Assembly (NCBI GenBank): GCA_900316305.1
Contig: ONCM01000014.1
Span: forward strand, 1-56,488
Direction: 5' to 3'
DNA from: an uncultured Bacteroidales bacterium
Lineage (GTDB): Bacteria > Bacteroidota > Bacteroidia > Bacteroidales > WCHB1-69
Length of the DNA: 56,488 nt
The translations under genes and the position numbers were made by a program. Each line of letters begins with the position of its first letter. Position 1 is the first letter of the stretch. The notes beneath the pieces were generated by a model that did not search any database, was not told where the DNA came from, and worked only from the letters and a program-made list of their open reading frames with translations. Below are positions 26,418-35,063 of the stretch, one piece after another.

Positions 26418-27353
26418 TTAGTACATTTGAGATCGTTTCAATAGGTACGGTAGTAGTATTTGTTCAAAGCCTTGCGTGATGTCTGCAGGGATGACGTCAA
26501 TCTGGTACTGTCCGCATTTTACCTTGATTTCTTGGAAATAGTCACGAACGGTCTGTTGGTAGTATTCCCGAATATTGTTGGCGTGCACTTTCACCTCTTT
26601 TCCTGTTTCCATGTCAACAAATTTGTAGAGGCGGTTTTCGAAAGCGAAGTCATACTCCAACTGCTTGTCGAAGGTGTGGAAGAGAACCACTTCATGCTTG
26701 TTATGGCGCAAATGTCCTAATGCTAACAACAGTTCGTCCAAATTGCTAGAACTTTCTAACATGTCGCTGAAGATGATGACCAAAGAACGACGGTGAATCT
26801 GTTCCGCAATCTGGTGAAGCGTGTCGGTGACCATGGATTGGCGTTGCACATTTTCTCCTATGGGTTGCAGCACTTTCTCCAACTCACGATAGATCATCTT
26901 GTGGTGGGCGTCGCCGCCACGAGCACGTGTTTGCAGTTCCAACTTGTCGGAGAAGAGGCTCAGTCCCACCGCATCGCGCTGGCTCTTGAAGACCTGCATG
27001 AGAACGGCGGCGGCATATACAGCGAAGAAGATCTTGTTCGGATTAGCAAGTGTGTACTTGTCCCGCTTAGGGAAATACATTGACGAGGACGTATCTATCA
27101 CCAGGTGGCAGCGAAGATTGGTCTCCTCTTCGTACTGTTTGACGAACAGCTTGTCAGTCCGTGCATAGAGTTTCCAGTCTATGTGACGGATGGGCTCGCC
27201 AGTGTTGTAGGGACGATGTTCGGCAAACTCCACGGAAAAGCCATGCATAGGGCTTTTGTGAATGCCGGTGATAAACCCTTCCACCACTTGCTTGGCCACG
27301 AACTCCACGTGGTCGAACTGTGTGATTTTCGTCAAATCAATCGTATATGCCAT
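26418..27353 (-). CDS. DUF58 / vWA-like protein
   Basis: The protein has 311 residues. The DUF58 signature is present around residues 40-80: GxxVEFAEHRPYNTGEPIR, then IDWKLYARTDKLFVKQYEEE. A vWA-like metal-site motif follows (VIDTSSSM, DxSxS form) at about residue 88. The protein is soluble. DUF58 proteins usually accompany MoxR AAA ATPases and BatA/B-type vWA proteins; here the partner is absent and RadC follows instead. Role in envelope stress or protein assembly is a family guess only. Confidence 0.85.
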   Translation of the reverse strand: MAYTIDLTKITQFDHVEFVAKQVVEGFITGIHKSPMHGFSVEFAEHRPYNTGEPIRHIDWKLYARTDKLFVKQYEEETNLRCHLVIDTSSSMYFPKRDKYTLANPNKIFFAVYAAAVLMQVFKSQRDAVGLSLFSDKLELQTRARGGDAHHKMIYRELEKVLQPIGENVQRQSMVTDTLHQIAEQIHRRSLVIIFSDMLESSSNLDELLLALGHLRHNKHEVVLFHTFDKQLEYDFAFENRLYKFVDMETGKEVKVHANNIREYYQQTVRDYFQEIKVKCGQYQIDVIPADITQGFEQILLPYLLKRSQMY

Positions 27354-27371
27354 AGTTCAAAAATTTGGGCG

Positions 27372-27379
27372 CAAAGGTA
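27372..27379 (-). promoter_or_regulatory. -7 element for the DUF58-radC operon
   Basis: TACCTTTG followed by CGCC on the minus strand, 19 bases before the ATG at 27353, with TTTGG about 17-20 bases upstream. Confidence 0.55.
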
Positions 27380-27405
27380 CAATTTTTTCGGTCTGCCAAA
27401 AGATG

Positions 27406-29049
27406 CTATTTGGAAAGGAAAGATTGCCAAGCGTCAAGGAAGCTCTCACTGAATGCCGTGGATGTATAGTCGTCGGTGAAGAGCTCTGAGCTTCGGAAAA
27501 TAGATGCTTGTTCCCCTTTTTTGACGAGTACGAGACATGGGAAGTCCGTTTCATGAAAAGGTAGGGTGGGGGACAGGAAATCGTAAGATTTGGAAAAGGT
27601 GTAGTATAAGGCGAACGGTTGATGTAGCTGCCCTTTTATTTGGTTGTTGAGTTCGAAAGCTGCCATTCCGCCTATCGGTTGGGAATAGATATTTCCGATA
27701 TGGATATCTTTCATAACTGTCTCATCTAGCAGACGATAGATGGCTTTTACGCATCCCGAGCACTCTAACCCTTGGTGGATAATGAGCACGGATTTCTCAG
27801 AAGGTAGTTCGCCGAGCGTGATAGGCGGAGCCCCAACCGGATTCAGGCAAGGCGTGTCGATAGGAGTCTTTGGATGATAACGCATAATCTTGTAGGCCAA
27901 TCTTGGTGTGTTTTCCGACATATAACGATCCACCTCTTGGTTGTATTGTCGTAGCGTCTTCCCCTGCCAGGGCACTTCCGTGCGGTAAGTCAGTTGCACA
28001 ATCCGGCCATCGTCTGTCGCATTCCCTTTGTCGAATCCGCCTTGAAACAGGTTGAAAGGGAATTGTGCTGCTTGGAAGACGCTGTCTTCATGATTGTTCC
28101 AAAGATACCGGGTGGTGAGCCCGTCATTTGTTCGGATGGCGTATTGCAGCACAGAATTCCCCGACGTAGTATCATAATGCATGTGGAGTAGCAGGAGATC
28201 CCCGCATAGCGGCATGACCACCTTAGGATAGGAATAGGAAGATAGGTCGTCTTTCACGGCATAGATCCGTTGTATCCCGTAGGGTACGGATAAGGCTTTT
28301 TCGATGTATTCATCGTCAAAGGCCTTCCAAGACGACAACCCAAAATAGATCGTGTCTTGGACTGTTCCGTCCAAATGGTATGTCTCCATGCGGGGAAATC
28401 TCGTGCTTAGGAAGAATACAGATTGTTGATTGTGGGAAAGGTAGCGATTCGGCTGGATCTGCACGATGTGTGGCGCTTCGTACGGAAGCTCCCGCACCAG
28501 TGTCGCCGAGTCGCTTTCTGGCTCTTTCTGAAACCACTTAAACCCTTTATCATGGTCCTCCTCAAAAAAGTGGATGCTCTTCTGGTGGAGATAACCCATG
28601 AATAAGTTTTGATGACGATAGGTGGATTCCACTTGATAGTTTTGATTATTGATTCGTTTATAAAGGATTAATACTTCTTGTGTGGTCACCAACAGATAGT
28701 CATCCTCAAAACAGACATCAAAGATCCACAGGCTGTTTGCGTACCGTTCTTTGTTTGGTCCGCATTCGGGCAAGGGAAGCATGATTTCCGTCTGATCATA
28801 ATTATCGACCGATAGCGTATGGATGACGGCTTGGTAGCCGTTGTCTTTATGCCGATAGCCCTGCTGTTCGAAGAAAAAGAAGGTGTCGCCTTGCATTTTA
28901 CACTTGATAAGATTGTTGTTTTCAGGCAGATGTGCACCATGCAAGTCCACAATCGTGTCCAAAGTGAACCGATTCCCGATCCATTCTTGTCCGCCGCACC
29001 GCATTGTAGCCAGCAATACGCTACAGATGATAATTATACGTGTTTTCAT
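27406..29049 (-). CDS. Exported protein with C-terminal thioredoxin-like domain
   Basis: The protein has 547 residues. The hydrophobic start (MKTRIIIICSVLLATMRCGG) is an export signal. The cysteine at 18 might be lipidated, but the residues before it (TMR) do not fit a good lipobox. Residues ~25-370 are beta-rich and look like propeller blades (IFDVCFEDDYLLVTT, VVMPLCGDLLLLHMH). Residues ~395-545 look like a thioredoxin fold: an ECSGC motif with C430 and C433 and a cis-proline-type stretch DFPCLVLVKKG. A redox or sensor role in the periplasm is possible. It follows the small secreted protein gene by 25 bases, as the second gene of that operon. Confidence 0.7.
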   Translation of the reverse strand: MKTRIIIICSVLLATMRCGGQEWIGNRFTLDTIVDLHGAHLPENNNLIKCKMQGDTFFFFEQQGYRHKDNGYQAVIHTLSVDNYDQTEIMLPLPECGPNKERYANSLWIFDVCFEDDYLLVTTQEVLILYKRINNQNYQVESTYRHQNLFMGYLHQKSIHFFEEDHDKGFKWFQKEPESDSATLVRELPYEAPHIVQIQPNRYLSHNQQSVFFLSTRFPRMETYHLDGTVQDTIYFGLSSWKAFDDEYIEKALSVPYGIQRIYAVKDDLSSYSYPKVVMPLCGDLLLLHMHYDTTSGNSVLQYAIRTNDGLTTRYLWNNHEDSVFQAAQFPFNLFQGGFDKGNATDDGRIVQLTYRTEVPWQGKTLRQYNQEVDRYMSENTPRLAYKIMRYHPKTPIDTPCLNPVGAPPITLGELPSEKSVLIIHQGLECSGCVKAIYRLLDETVMKDIHIGNIYSQPIGGMAAFELNNQIKGQLHQPFALYYTFSKSYDFLSPTLPFHETDFPCLVLVKKGEQASIFRSSELFTDDYTSTAFSESFLDAWQSFLSK

Positions 29050-29074
29050 AAAGCCAGGTCAGTTTGAGGTGGGA

Positions 29075-29641
29075 TTAGTGTGCGTTGACAGAGGGGAGAA
29101 GATTGACTTTTTCGATGTAAATCTTCATGGTGGAAGCACTGTTGTTGCTTGAGGTCACCACCCCTCTTACGACATACGTTTCCATTGCTACTTTCTTGTG
29201 ATTTTGAGTTGTGGAGCCAGGGAATGCGATGGTTTTGGAGTAGCTACTTGGGATACTTGCCCCTTTCGCACTGTTACCATTTGCCATGTCCTGTGCCTGT
29301 TGCGCCTGTGCCGCCTCATACTGCACGAGTACGTCGTTGATGCATTGCGTGAACGACTGCACCCTGGACAAGTTAGTCTCTGTATAGACAGTGGTGCCGT
29401 CATTCACGGGGAAGGAGACGCAGTTAGGGACCCTGCAGGCCGTGTATCCGCTGCCTACACAGTCCAGCTGGCCGACTCCTGTTGAAGAGAGCGATGCTGG
29501 TGTGTAAGTCACGTAGTTGTAGAGGTTCAAGAGGGCAGTAAAGCCGCCTTGAGACTTGTTCACGACAACAGCGGGCACTTTGTCTGCGAAAGCGCCAAAT
29601 GAAAACATTGATAATCCGATGAATAATAAAATTTTTTTCAT
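29075..29641 (-). CDS. Small secreted hypothetical protein
   Basis: The protein has 188 residues with a clean signal peptide (MKKILLFIGLSMFSFGAFA). The mature protein has four cysteines, three of them in a cluster (QLDCVGSGYTACRVPNC) and one further on, and an Ala/Gln-rich stretch (YEAAQAQQAQDMANG). I do not recognise the family. It is the first gene of an operon with the thioredoxin-like exported protein, which suggests that the partner may act on its disulfides; this is inference. Confidence 0.75.
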   Translation of the reverse strand: MKKILLFIGLSMFSFGAFADKVPAVVVNKSQGGFTALLNLYNYVTYTPASLSSTGVGQLDCVGSGYTACRVPNCVSFPVNDGTTVYTETNLSRVQSFTQCINDVLVQYEAAQAQQAQDMANGNSAKGASIPSSYSKTIAFPGSTTQNHKKVAMETYVVRGVVTSSNNSASTMKIYIEKVNLLPSVNAH

Positions 29642-29860
29642 AGTTTCTTAAATTTAATGGTTTGTTTGTTTTTGTTAGTTTTTGTTGGTTTGTCCCTTTT
29701 TCGCAGGGACGACAGTTGCCTGCTTACGTTAATCTTCTTCTGATCTTACATAGTTGATTAAGGTTTTGTTTTTGTTTCGGCGGTCTTCGTTTTTAGGTTA
29801 ATAAAATGGTATGTTTCCAAGGTTTGTCCGGTCCGGGTCGCCAGCCCTTTTTGAACAGTA

Positions 29861-29891
29861 CAAAAATAAAACACTGACAAGCGTTTGTCAA
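29861..29891 (-). promoter_or_regulatory. Promoter of the secreted-protein operon, with long leader
   Basis: TTG (29891-29889; the context TTGACA also fits a classical -35), 20 bases, then TATTTTTG (29868-29861). The leader to the ATG at 29641 is about 210 nt and holds a GTCCC...GGGAC hairpin near 29692-29711. The same stretch contains the inverted repeat ACACTGACAA / TTGTCAAGTGT, which could be an operator or a terminator. Between 29892 and 30028 I see only AT-rich sequence. Confidence 0.6.
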
Positions 29892-30028
29892 GTGTTTTTA
29901 AAAATTTTTTTTCGACTGATTATTAGTGAGTTGGCGATTTCGTCTTTACTAATCGAATTCGAATAGTAAATTTTTGTCCTCGGATTTCGCAGATTTTTGG
30001 GTTTCGACTGCAAAAACCGAATCGGTGG

Positions 30029-30610
30029 CTACTCCAAAACGACGTGATGTTTGGACATGATTTTGCGCAGATTGATCAGGGCATAGCGCATGCGTCCCAG
30101 GGCGGTGTTGATGCTGACGTTGGTCATCTCGGCAATTTCCTTGAAGCTGTAGTCGTTGTAGATGCGCATCTTTAACACCTCTTTCTGCTCTTCGGGAAGG
30201 TATTCCACGTAGTGGTTGAGGTCGGAGTAGGTCTGCTCGCGGATGAGTTTCTCCTCCGCGGACTCGTCTCTCGACCCAATGATGGTGAATATGTCGAACT
30301 CCTCACCGCCGTCAACTGTGGGCATGCGCTGCAGACGACGGTAATAGTCGATCTTTAAATTGTTGGCTATCCGCATGATCCATTGGAAGAACTTACCCTC
30401 ATCCTGGTAGTTCCCGGAACGTATGGTGTTGATAACCTTGATGAAAGTGTCTTGGAAGATGTCTTCCGCCAACTCTTTGTTCTTGACGGATACCATCAAA
30501 TAGGAAAACAACCGTCTTTCGTAACGGAGGATAATGGTCTTTAAAGCAATCTCATCACCAGCTTGATAACGTGCTATCAATTCGTTATCGGACAAGGCAT
30601 TCCAATTCAT
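30029..30610 (-). CDS. ECF-type RNA polymerase sigma factor
   Basis: The protein has 193 residues, the normal ECF length. Region 2 (residues ~25-95) has DIFQDTFIKVINTI and FFQWIMRIANNLKIDYYR. Region 4 (residues ~130-185) has LPEEQKEVLKMRIYNDYSF and the helix-turn-helix EIAEMTNVSINTALGRMRY. No anti-sigma gene is adjacent on either side, so regulation may be by expression level. It is divergent from the DUF5103 gene. Confidence 0.92.
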   Translation of the reverse strand: MNWNALSDNELIARYQAGDEIALKTIILRYERRLFSYLMVSVKNKELAEDIFQDTFIKVINTIRSGNYQDEGKFFQWIMRIANNLKIDYYRRLQRMPTVDGGEEFDIFTIIGSRDESAEEKLIREQTYSDLNHYVEYLPEEQKEVLKMRIYNDYSFKEIAEMTNVSINTALGRMRYALINLRKIMSKHHVVLE

Positions 30611-30725
30611 AATGCGCTCCTTTCTTTAATGGGTTAATAATATCAGAAAGTAGATGTTTTTTCGATAGCAGGTCTCCTTATTGGTTTAAATTGTTAATGC
30701 CTTTGTTTGATTATAATTTGAACTG

Positions 30726-30733
30726 CAAAAATA
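30726..30733 (-). promoter_or_regulatory. -7 element for the ECF sigma gene
   Basis: TATTTTTG followed by CAG on the minus strand, 116 bases before the ATG at 30610. The upstream -33 match is poor. Confidence 0.45.
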
Positions 30734-30801
30734 TAATTTTTTTAAATACAAACACCTGTCTCGCAAAATTTTTTTTCGAAACGATCGTTGATGAAAATGC
30801 G

Positions 30802-30809
30802 TATCTTTG
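30802..30809 (+). promoter_or_regulatory. -7 element that fixes the start of the DUF5103 gene
   Basis: TATCTTTG followed by CCGATG. Transcription would begin near 30815, so an upstream in-frame ATG at 30788 cannot be used and the ATG at 30839 is preferred. Confidence 0.6.
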
Positions 30810-30838
30810 CCGATGTGTTTCATCTAGATATTGTCATA

Positions 30839-32113
30839 ATGAGAAAAAGAGTTTACTTAGTTGTCGTTGCCTTCCTCACAATTTTTGCCGTGAATGCGCA
30901 ACAATTTGATATTCAGTTTGATGATAGAGTTTATGCGGACGGTATTGCCAGCGTTAAGCTCCTTGCCAAGGCTGATCAGCTTTCGGCGCCGGTGGCTACC
31001 CTTGGTGATACGTTCAACATTTCATTCGATGATTTGAATCTCGAAATCAGACATTTGAAGTTTACCTTCATCCATTGTACTCATGATTGGAAACCTTCGG
31101 ATATGAATCCAATAGAGTATATCGAGGGTTTTATGGAGGAGGATATCAATACATACGAGCATTCATTCAATACGATAGAGCCATATCTCCATTATTATGC
31201 CAAGTTCCCTACGGAGAATATATCGTACACGAAATCAGGGAATTATATTCTTTTTGTGTATGATGATACGCCGGACAATCCAGTGCTGACTCGTCGATTC
31301 ATGGTGGTGGAGCCTCTGCCGGCCAAAATCGACTGCGATGTGCATTCATCTAAAGATGTGACGAATCGTTTTACCCATCAGGATGTCGATTTTGCAGTTT
31401 TTCCCGGTGGCTATCCTGTCCGGAACCCTCAGCAGACGATTCGGGCCACCATCCAGCAGAATGGACGTTGGGACAATGCCAAGATTGGGCTGATTTACCG
31501 TTCTGGAAGTCCCACCGAACTGAACTTCAACTATATAGATGGTACCAACACCTTCCCTGGAAATGCTGAGTTTCACACGTTTGACATTTCAACCCTTCGT
31601 TCTAATGCCGACCATATCGTGGGCATCTCTTTTGTCAACCATCACACCCATGCTTACGTGTTACAGGATGAGGCGCGACCGTACGACGCCTACGAAAGTC
31701 GTGGCAACATGAACGGTCGTTGCTATTATCGCAACCGTGACCTAAGAAATGACTTCTCAGAGGATTACGTGTTTACCCACTTTACGTTGAAGAGTTCCTT
31801 CCCCATTACAGACGGGGATGTGTATGTGTTTGGGGAGTTGACGGATTGGAAGTTGCAAGATGATGCTAAATTGCACTATAATAAGGAGTTCGGCTTCTGG
31901 GAAACGGAATTGCTGCTGAAGCAGGGCGTGTATAATTACCAATATGTGTATGTTCCGCATGGGAGTGATGTGATTGATGCCACCTTCATTGAGGGATCAC
32001 ATTACGAAACTAGTAATATATACAATATATATGTATATTTCCATGAGGAGGGCACCTCATACGACCGCCTCATCGGTTTCCAGTCCTGCTCCATTGTTGA
32101 TCACGAACATTAA
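30839..32113 (+). CDS. DUF5103 protein, T9SS plug-type
   Basis: The protein has 424 residues from the chosen start, which gives a good signal peptide (MRKRVYLVVVAFLTIFAVNAQ). The sequence follows the DUF5103 pattern: an N-terminal beta domain with LKFTFIHCTHDWKPS, a central FPGGYPVRNP region, and a C-terminal carbohydrate-binding-like beta domain (DVYVFGELTDW, GVYNYQYVYVP), ending with YDRLIGFQ. Family members include the Plug protein that closes the T9SS outer-membrane translocon SprA. It is likely part of the machinery that exports the giant sorting-domain protein in this window. It is convergent with the FISUMP gene, with a 4-base overlap of stop codons. Confidence 0.85.
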   Translation: MRKRVYLVVVAFLTIFAVNAQQFDIQFDDRVYADGIASVKLLAKADQLSAPVATLGDTFNISFDDLNLEIRHLKFTFIHCTHDWKPSDMNPIEYIEGFMEEDINTYEHSFNTIEPYLHYYAKFPTENISYTKSGNYILFVYDDTPDNPVLTRRFMVVEPLPAKIDCDVHSSKDVTNRFTHQDVDFAVFPGGYPVRNPQQTIRATIQQNGRWDNAKIGLIYRSGSPTELNFNYIDGTNTFPGNAEFHTFDISTLRSNADHIVGISFVNHHTHAYVLQDEARPYDAYESRGNMNGRCYYRNRDLRNDFSEDYVFTHFTLKSSFPITDGDVYVFGELTDWKLQDDAKLHYNKEFGFWETELLLKQGVYNYQYVYVPHGSDVIDATFIEGSHYETSNIYNIYVYFHEEGTSYDRLIGFQSCSIVDHEH

Positions 32114-32847
32114 GGCTTGTTCTTGAGGCACCGCACCGAGTAGAAAGCTTCTTTCGGGGTGCAGTTGATCTCTACCGTGGCATTGGTGTAGAAGAAACGG
32201 TGGATGGGGGAGGTGTCGGGACTTCCGTCCGAACAGGTCCAGAAGCCTGCGTTGTTGCCGAAACCCTCCGCTTGACCGTTCCATACACTGCCAGCCGGAA
32301 GAACGGAAAATCCTGTGCTGTTGTTGGTTGCAGTATTCTCAATGATGCAGCAATCAGCCCCGCGCGTCAGAAAGTCGAACTGCCAGCCGTCGGCGGATGC
32401 CAACGCTTTGGCTACGTTGTTCACATCGGTGCCGCATCGGTAGTAGTCCTTGTATCCCACAAAATCCTCCAATCCCATCCATTCGAAATTGGCGGGCACG
32501 TGCCAGCCGTCCGGACAGGGACCCTGCACGCGACCGTCAGTCTCTTCAGTCGGTTCTGCGCCATTAAGCGTTGAGAACCAAGTGTATAGCCTTCCATAAC
32601 GGGCGACGTTCTGTGGATCGTTGTTCGGTGATTTGGGAGCCGGGGTGATGTCGCGTCCGTCCGCATAATGTGTGGTGCGCAGGTTTTCCCGCATCCAACA
32701 CTCGTCGCCTATTATAACTGTCTGATACACATTGCCGTCAATGTCAGTGACAGTGCCGCAGTCCTTGATGGGCGGTTGCCCCATAACAAAAATGGCGGCG
32801 CTACACAGGATAGCAGTCGCCAATATTCTGATATTGATAATGTTCAT
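32110..32847 (-). CDS. FISUMP-domain exported protein
   Basis: The protein has 245 residues. The signal peptide (MNIINIRILATAILCSAAIFVMG) is followed by a single FISUMP domain (Fibrobacter succinogenes major paralogous domain). Typical motifs are DIDGNVYQTVIIGDECWM, RENLRTTHYADG, GPCPDGWHVP and a closing YSVRCLKN. Members are extracellular or surface proteins of unknown role. There is no sorting domain. Confidence 0.88.
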   Translation of the reverse strand: MNIINIRILATAILCSAAIFVMGQPPIKDCGTVTDIDGNVYQTVIIGDECWMRENLRTTHYADGRDITPAPKSPNNDPQNVARYGRLYTWFSTLNGAEPTEETDGRVQGPCPDGWHVPANFEWMGLEDFVGYKDYYRCGTDVNNVAKALASADGWQFDFLTRGADCCIIENTATNNSTGFSVLPAGSVWNGQAEGFGNNAGFWTCSDGSPDTSPIHRFFYTNATVEINCTPKEAFYSVRCLKNKP

Positions 32848-32879
32848 AATTGTTGTTTATAAAATTGATCAACCGGGTC

Positions 32880-32909
32880 TGTAGAGACGTGCTGCAGCGC
32901 GTCTCTGCA
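32880..32909. repeat. Dispersed GTAGAGACG palindrome, copy 5
   Basis: TGTAGAGACGTGCTGCAG pairs with CGCGTCTCTGCA, imperfect in the right arm. It lies ten bases past the stop of the GT2 gene, in terminator position. Confidence 0.65.
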
Positions 32910-32919
32910 GCGGAAGACA

Positions 32920-33873
32920 TTATTCGATTCGATCAGAAATCAGGTATTTGTTGCGGTCGGGGGCGTTACGCACGACCAATTCGGCAAGGTATCCGGCGAG
33001 GAACAGCACCAGACCGAAGACCATGGCAAGGAGAGCAAGGTAGAACAAGGGTTGTTCGGTGACCTGCCGAAATGCGATTTGGTTGGACAAACGGTACAGT
33101 TTTTGGGCAATCAGGACGATGGTGATAATGATACCGACCAAGAACGACAAGGAACCCAGACTTCCAAAGAAGTGCATCGGCTTCTTCCCGAATTTCGACA
33201 TGAAACTGACCGTCAGCAGGTCCAGATAGCCGTTGATGAAGCGGTTCCAGCCGAATTTGGAGACCCCGTGTTTGCGTTTCTGGTGGATGACCACCTTCTC
33301 ACCGATGTTGGAGAAACCCGCCCACTTGGCGATGACCGGAATGTATCGGTGCATCTCGCTATAGACTTCGATGGACTTTACTACGTCTTTCTTGTAGGCT
33401 TTTAAACCGCAGTTGAAGTCGTGGAGCTGGATGCCAGACATCCGGCGCGTGGTCCAGTTGAAGAACTTTGACGGGATGTTCTTGGCAATCTTCGAGTCGT
33501 AACGGACTTTTTTCCAGCCGGATACGAGGTCGTAGCCGTCCTCCGTAATCATACGGTAAAGCTCCGGAATCTCATCGGGACTGTCTTGCAAGTCCGCATC
33601 CATGGTGATGACCACGTCGCCCTGGCAAGCTTCGAAGGCGGTGTTTAAAGCCGCCGACTTGCCGTAGTTGCGGCGGAACTTGATGCCCTTGAAGGCGGGG
33701 TTCTTGGCGTGAAGCTCCTGAATCACCGACCAGGATTCGTCGGTGGAGCCGTCATCCACCATGATGACTTCGTATGAGAAATTGTGCTCGGCCATCACGC
33801 GTTCAATCCACGCGGCCAACTCGGGAAGCGATTCGGCTTCGTTCAACAGGGGTACTATTACAGATATATCCAT
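32920..33873 (-). CDS. GT2 glycosyltransferase, polyprenyl-phosphate sugar type
   Basis: The protein has 317 residues. The N-terminal GT-A domain has DDGSTDES (D40, D41), DADLQD (D92, D94) for nucleotide-sugar and metal binding, and KRKHGVSKFGW near the acceptor site. Two transmembrane segments follow (residues ~236-258 and ~275-297), as in the DPM1/GtrB group that loads a sugar on polyprenyl phosphate at the inner membrane. It lies downstream of the DUF4199 gene on the same strand, a pairing common in Bacteroidales, and ends at the palindrome. Confidence 0.9.
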   Translation of the reverse strand: MDISVIVPLLNEAESLPELAAWIERVMAEHNFSYEVIMVDDGSTDESWSVIQELHAKNPAFKGIKFRRNYGKSAALNTAFEACQGDVVITMDADLQDSPDEIPELYRMITEDGYDLVSGWKKVRYDSKIAKNIPSKFFNWTTRRMSGIQLHDFNCGLKAYKKDVVKSIEVYSEMHRYIPVIAKWAGFSNIGEKVVIHQKRKHGVSKFGWNRFINGYLDLLTVSFMSKFGKKPMHFFGSLGSLSFLVGIIITIVLIAQKLYRLSNQIAFRQVTEQPLFYLALLAMVFGLVLFLAGYLAELVVRNAPDRNKYLISDRIE

Positions 33874-33906
33874 TTTTTAATGGTTATGGGTTATGGATTA
33901 TTGGTT

Positions 33907-34020
33907 AAAGTTTAGAGTTTAGAGTTTAAAGTTTAGAAGTTTAGAAGCTTAGAAGTTTAGAAATTTAGAAAGTCAATGGTCAATGGTCAATGGTCAGTGG
34001 TCAGTGGTCAGTGGTCTCTG
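33907..34020. repeat. Short tandem repeats between GT2 and DUF4199 genes
   Basis: Units of (A)GTTTAGA run from 33907 to about 33969. Heptamers then follow: three GTCAATG, three GTCAGTG and a degenerate GTCTCTG at 33972-34020. The heptamer tract overlaps the stop codon of the DUF4199 gene (34003-34001). Confidence 0.85.
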
Positions 34021-34960
34021 CGTCATCATCAATGTCCTCCTCCTCCGTTACAGGCTCTATTGCATTTTTGCTGCGGTAGTGGAACATGGCGACGAAGAGG
34101 CCGAAGAACATACCGTAGAGAAGATAGATCACTGCGCTGATGGCGGCGTATTGCCCGTTACGGTCGTAGCGGGGCACACGGGATTTCGTCTCGTCGAAGC
34201 GCTTTTCCAATGGATCGAGGGTGACGAGCGAGTCGTTGGTTTTCTGGACGATACCTTGCACGTATGGGGTGGAGGTTTTGCCGTCGTTCTGCTCGATGTA
34301 GCTGGTCAACGTCTCCATCATCACGCGCTTGGCGTAGGGCGTGAAGTTGCCGAGTTTGTACTTCTCCTTGTCCGCTTCGGGTTTGGAGAGCAGCTTGTCG
34401 GTGTAGTACTTTTCAAAGAGCAGGATGCCGCTGTTGATCTCGTTTTTCAGCTGCTGTTGGAGACTGTCATCGCTTAGGCAACCCTCCGTTTTGAGGCAAT
34501 TGTCATTAGTCGTCAAGGCATCTTTGCGCTCATTCATCATGGCGGTGGCCGCATCGGTGTAAGCCGTCAGCTCAGCCGCAGTGAGAGTGTCCTTGGCAAG
34601 GTTCTTCTTGTAATTCTCCAGAGCGACATCGTATTTTTTCTGCAGACCGTCCTTCTCAATGAACGAATAGTGCAACACGTCGTAGCCGAAGAGGATGACC
34701 GCGCCGATGACGGAGATGACGATGCAGCTCAGGAATGCCTTGGCGAACGAAAGCCGTTCGGGATAACTCTCCTTGAACTCCTTCACGCCTTGGTACAACA
34801 CCATGATGAAGCCGATAATCATGGCCAGATCCAGTATCTGGCTGGCTGCGTAATCGACTTTCCGGGCGAACATCTTGAGGAGCTCAATGCCGATCAGCAT
34901 GATCCCCGCGATGATACCCCATTTCAGGTGGATCTTCCAGAAGTTGTTGTCGTTCTGCAT
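34001..34960 (-). CDS. DUF4199 membrane protein
   Basis: The protein has 319 residues. Transmembrane segments lie at ~12-30, ~38-56 and ~75-95, and a last one at ~272-295. A long soluble, helical, charged part between them (~100-265) contains two cysteines. This matches the DUF4199 family, whose role is unknown. The last codons and the stop are made by heptamer repeats, giving an acidic tail (EEEDIDDDAETTDH). It is the first gene before the GT2 gene and likely shares its transcript. Confidence 0.85.
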   Translation of the reverse strand: MQNDNNFWKIHLKWGIIAGIMLIGIELLKMFARKVDYAASQILDLAMIIGFIMVLYQGVKEFKESYPERLSFAKAFLSCIVISVIGAVILFGYDVLHYSFIEKDGLQKKYDVALENYKKNLAKDTLTAAELTAYTDAATAMMNERKDALTTNDNCLKTEGCLSDDSLQQQLKNEINSGILLFEKYYTDKLLSKPEADKEKYKLGNFTPYAKRVMMETLTSYIEQNDGKTSTPYVQGIVQKTNDSLVTLDPLEKRFDETKSRVPRYDRNGQYAAISAVIYLLYGMFFGLFVAMFHYRSKNAIEPVTEEEDIDDDAETTDH

Positions 34961-34969
34961 AACAGGTTA

Positions 34970-35062
34970 AAAGCTTAGTAGCTTAGTAGCTTAGTAGTTT
35001 AGAAGCTTAGATGCTTAGTAGTTTAGATGGTTAATCTTCTAATCTACTAAACTTCTAAACTA
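34970..35062. repeat. AGCTTAGT tandem repeats with inverted partner
   Basis: Octamer-like units AGCTTAGT/AGTTTAGA fill 34970-35030. They are followed by their inverse, CTACTAAACTTCTAAACTA, at 35043-35062, so the two halves can pair. The location, between the epimerase and DUF4199 genes, allows a terminator. A related AT-rich stretch with ATTATGAATT repeats lies at 35472-35545. Confidence 0.75.
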
Positions 35063-35063
35063 A

